NCBI GenBank assembly: GCA_026399375.1
Contig: JAPLRD010000044.1
Coordinates: forward strand, 1-46,449
Source of the DNA: Pseudomonadota bacterium
Lineage (GTDB): Bacteria > Pseudomonadota > Gammaproteobacteria > Burkholderiales > SG8-39
DNA length: 46,449 nt
Direction: 5' to 3'
Positions within the stretch are counted from its first letter, which is position 1; each line of letters opens with the position of its first letter. Made by a program: the position numbers and the translations under genes. Below are positions 44,998-46,449 of the stretch, one piece after another. Under the pieces are notes generated by a model. That model worked only from the letters and a program-made list of their open reading frames with translations. It was not told the origin of the DNA and ran no database searches.

Positions 44998-46170
44998 ATG
45001 AAAGGGGTCGCCCTTCCGCTCGCGATCACGCTCGCGGTGCAAGCCTTGACGTCCATGGCGATGATTGCGCCCGCGGTCATGGCGCCGGTGGTGGCGCTCG
45101 AGCTCGGTGTCGCGCCGCAGGCAATAGGCTGGTTCGTGGCGCTCGAGTACCTGTTCGCGATGTCCTCGGGGCTGGCTTGCGGCGCACTCATCTGGCGCTT
45201 CGGGCCCATACGCGTGTGCCAGATATCCGTTGTCCTTGCGGCGGCGGGCCTCGCCGCCGGTACCACCGCTTTATTGCCGCTGGTGTTTGCCGCCGCCGGG
45301 TTGATCGGCTCGGGTTATGGCCTGGTCAATCCGGTGAGTTCCCACATACTTGCGCGTGCGGCGCCGCCGCGCATGATGTCGCTCATCTTTTCGATCAAGC
45401 AGACCGGCGTGCCCCTGGGCGGCGCGCTCGCCGGCGCCCTGGTGCCGCCCCTGGTCCTCTACCTGAGCTGGCGCTGGAGCGCGGCGGTGGTGGCGCTGCT
45501 CTGCCTCGCCCTTGCAATGCTGACACAGCCCGTGCGCGCCGCGGAACAGAGAGGCGCCGGGACCGCTGCCACGGCGGGTTTTCTTGCGCCGCTGCGCCTG
45601 GTGTTCGCGAATCCGCCGGTGCTGGAACTTGCAATCGTTTCGCTGATCTTCGGCACGGCGCAGCTCGCGCTGTTCACCTATTTCGTTTCCTATCTGAATC
45701 TGGAACTGGGTTACAGCCTGGTCGCGGCCGGCCTGATTTATTCCTCGGCCCATGCGGCCGGCATCGTCGGGCGCATGGTCTGGGGCGTGGTCGCCGATCG
45801 CTGGCTCTCGCCGCGCGTGACGCTGGGAATGCTGGGCGTGATGATGGCGGCATCCGGCGTGGCGGTGGCGAGCTTCAGCGTCAACTGGCCGCTGCCGACG
45901 GTGATTCTGGCGAGCGCGCTGTTCGGCGCGTCCGCAGTCGGCTGGAACGGCGTTTATCTCGCCGAGGTCGCACGGCTTGCGCCTCCGGGCCAGGTCGGCG
46001 CGATCACCGGAGGCACGCAGGTTCTGACCTTCATCGGCGCGTTGACGGCACCGCCCTTGTTCGGCCTCGTCGTCGGGCTGGCCGGGGGCTACGGCAATGC
46101 CTACCTCGTGTTCTGCGTGCTGCCCGGCCTCGCGGGCGCATACCTGCTTGCGCGCGCGCGACGGGGATGA
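44998..46170 (+). CDS. Major facilitator superfamily transporter
   Basis: The 390-residue protein has twelve predicted membrane segments, starting MKGVALPLAITLAVQALTSMAMIAPAVMAPVVA. Typical MFS features include AGLAAGTTALLPLVFAAAGLIGSGYGLVNPVSSHILAR and the pseudo-repeat around GRMVWGVVADRWLSPRVTLGMLGV, which resembles the conserved loop between helices 8 and 9. It probably exports or imports a small organic solute; the substrate is unknown. Its stop codon overlaps the start of the hydrolase gene as ATGA, suggesting a shared function. Confidence 0.88.
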   Translation: MKGVALPLAITLAVQALTSMAMIAPAVMAPVVALELGVAPQAIGWFVALEYLFAMSSGLACGALIWRFGPIRVCQISVVLAAAGLAAGTTALLPLVFAAAGLIGSGYGLVNPVSSHILARAAPPRMMSLIFSIKQTGVPLGGALAGALVPPLVLYLSWRWSAAVVALLCLALAMLTQPVRAAEQRGAGTAATAGFLAPLRLVFANPPVLELAIVSLIFGTAQLALFTYFVSYLNLELGYSLVAAGLIYSSAHAAGIVGRMVWGVVADRWLSPRVTLGMLGVMMAASGVAVASFSVNWPLPTVILASALFGASAVGWNGVYLAEVARLAPPGQVGAITGGTQVLTFIGALTAPPLFGLVVGLAGGYGNAYLVFCVLPGLAGAYLLARARRG

Positions 46171-46449
46171 ACATTCAGGCACCCACCAGGGAACATCCGC
46201 CGGGCGAGGCCGTGCTGCTCGCGCACGGTCTGTGGATGGGCGGCTGGGCGATGCAGGGGCTTCGCCTGCTGTTGTCGCGCGGCGGCTACGCCGCCCACAC
46301 CTTCGACTATCGTTCCAGGGCGCAGGGTCTGGATGAGCATGCGCGCCTGCTCGCCGCGCGCATCGCCGCATTGCGACAGCCGCAGGTCCATCTGGTCGGC
46401 CACAGCCTGGGCGGTCTGGTGATACTGCGCTATTTGAAAAAACACGGCG
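46167..46449 (+). CDS. Alpha/beta hydrolase, N-terminal part (window edge)
   Basis: The 94 codons in view encode the first part of an alpha/beta hydrolase fold. The oxyanion-hole motif AHGLWMGGWAMQ is near residues 19-30 and the nucleophile elbow VGHSLGGLVILRYL, with the catalytic serine, is near residue 80. The general family includes esterases and lipases; no finer function can be given because the acid and histidine residues are beyond the edge. The ATG overlaps the MFS stop by four bases (ATGA), so the two are probably translated together. Confidence 0.85.
   Translation, partial: MNIQAPTREHPPGEAVLLAHGLWMGGWAMQGLRLLLSRGGYAAHTFDYRSRAQGLDEHARLLAARIAALRQPQVHLVGHSLGGLVILRYLKKHG

Noticed and set aside
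44233-45042. Minus-strand 269-codon frame
   Set aside because: Antisense to the SIMPL-domain gene, which has a signal peptide and family motifs.

Overview
This window looks like a chromosomal segment of a betaproteobacterium with fairly high GC. The assignment rests on gene content and order (ogt, xerD, ybaK, folB, plsY, then a WecA-like initiator and a Wza-like/EpsL-like pair), on REP-like palindromes of the TCGCGAGCGAGCTCGCTCCTAC type, and on a TAXI/TRAP transporter; the species cannot be named from the sequence alone. No rRNA, tRNA or CRISPR array was seen.

Region 1 (1-1139): an IS21-family insertion, entering from the left edge with the first codons of istA, has cut off the 3' end of a HEPN-type toxin gene. 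Its partner, a winged-helix/nucleotidyltransferase (MNT) gene, is intact and has a near-leaderless promoter overlapped by palindromes.

Region 2 (1140-26185): a long, almost entirely minus-strand surface polysaccharide locus, visibly richer in A+T than its flanks. It holds galE, about ten glycosyltransferases of the GT2, GT4 and CgeB-like types, several SAM methyltransferases (two UbiG-like, one probably split by a frameshift from its Trm112-like head; two FkbM; one MT24-like), a Wzy-like membrane protein, an acyltransferase-3 protein, a DegT aminotransferase/NeuD acyltransferase pair for an N-acylated amino sugar, and a Wzm/Wzt ABC exporter whose ATPase has a C-terminal glycan-binding domain. 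An IS5-type fragment joined to a decayed glycosyltransferase tail marks a past rearrangement.

Region 3 (26240-36185): higher-GC genes serving the same pathway, all on the minus strand: asparagine synthase, UDP-glucuronate decarboxylase, a ccdAB toxin-antitoxin pair with a clear operator, a Sel1-repeat protein, an MltD-like lytic transglycosylase, a Wza/EpsE-like export protein, an EpsL-like outer-membrane barrel, a WecA-like sugar-phosphate transferase, and plsY. Read together, WecA would start the glycan on undecaprenyl phosphate, the glycosyltransferases and modifying enzymes would build and decorate it, Wzm/Wzt would move it across the inner membrane, and the Wza/EpsL-like proteins with the transglycosylase may help passage through wall and outer membrane. 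The mixture of Wzy-like and ABC-type parts without a visible co-polymerase is unusual.

Region 4 (36274-46449): housekeeping and transport genes: folB, ybaK, xerD, ogt, typA, a fused TRAP permease with its TAXI binding protein, a SIMPL-domain protein, an MFS transporter, and the start of an alpha/beta hydrolase cut by the window edge.
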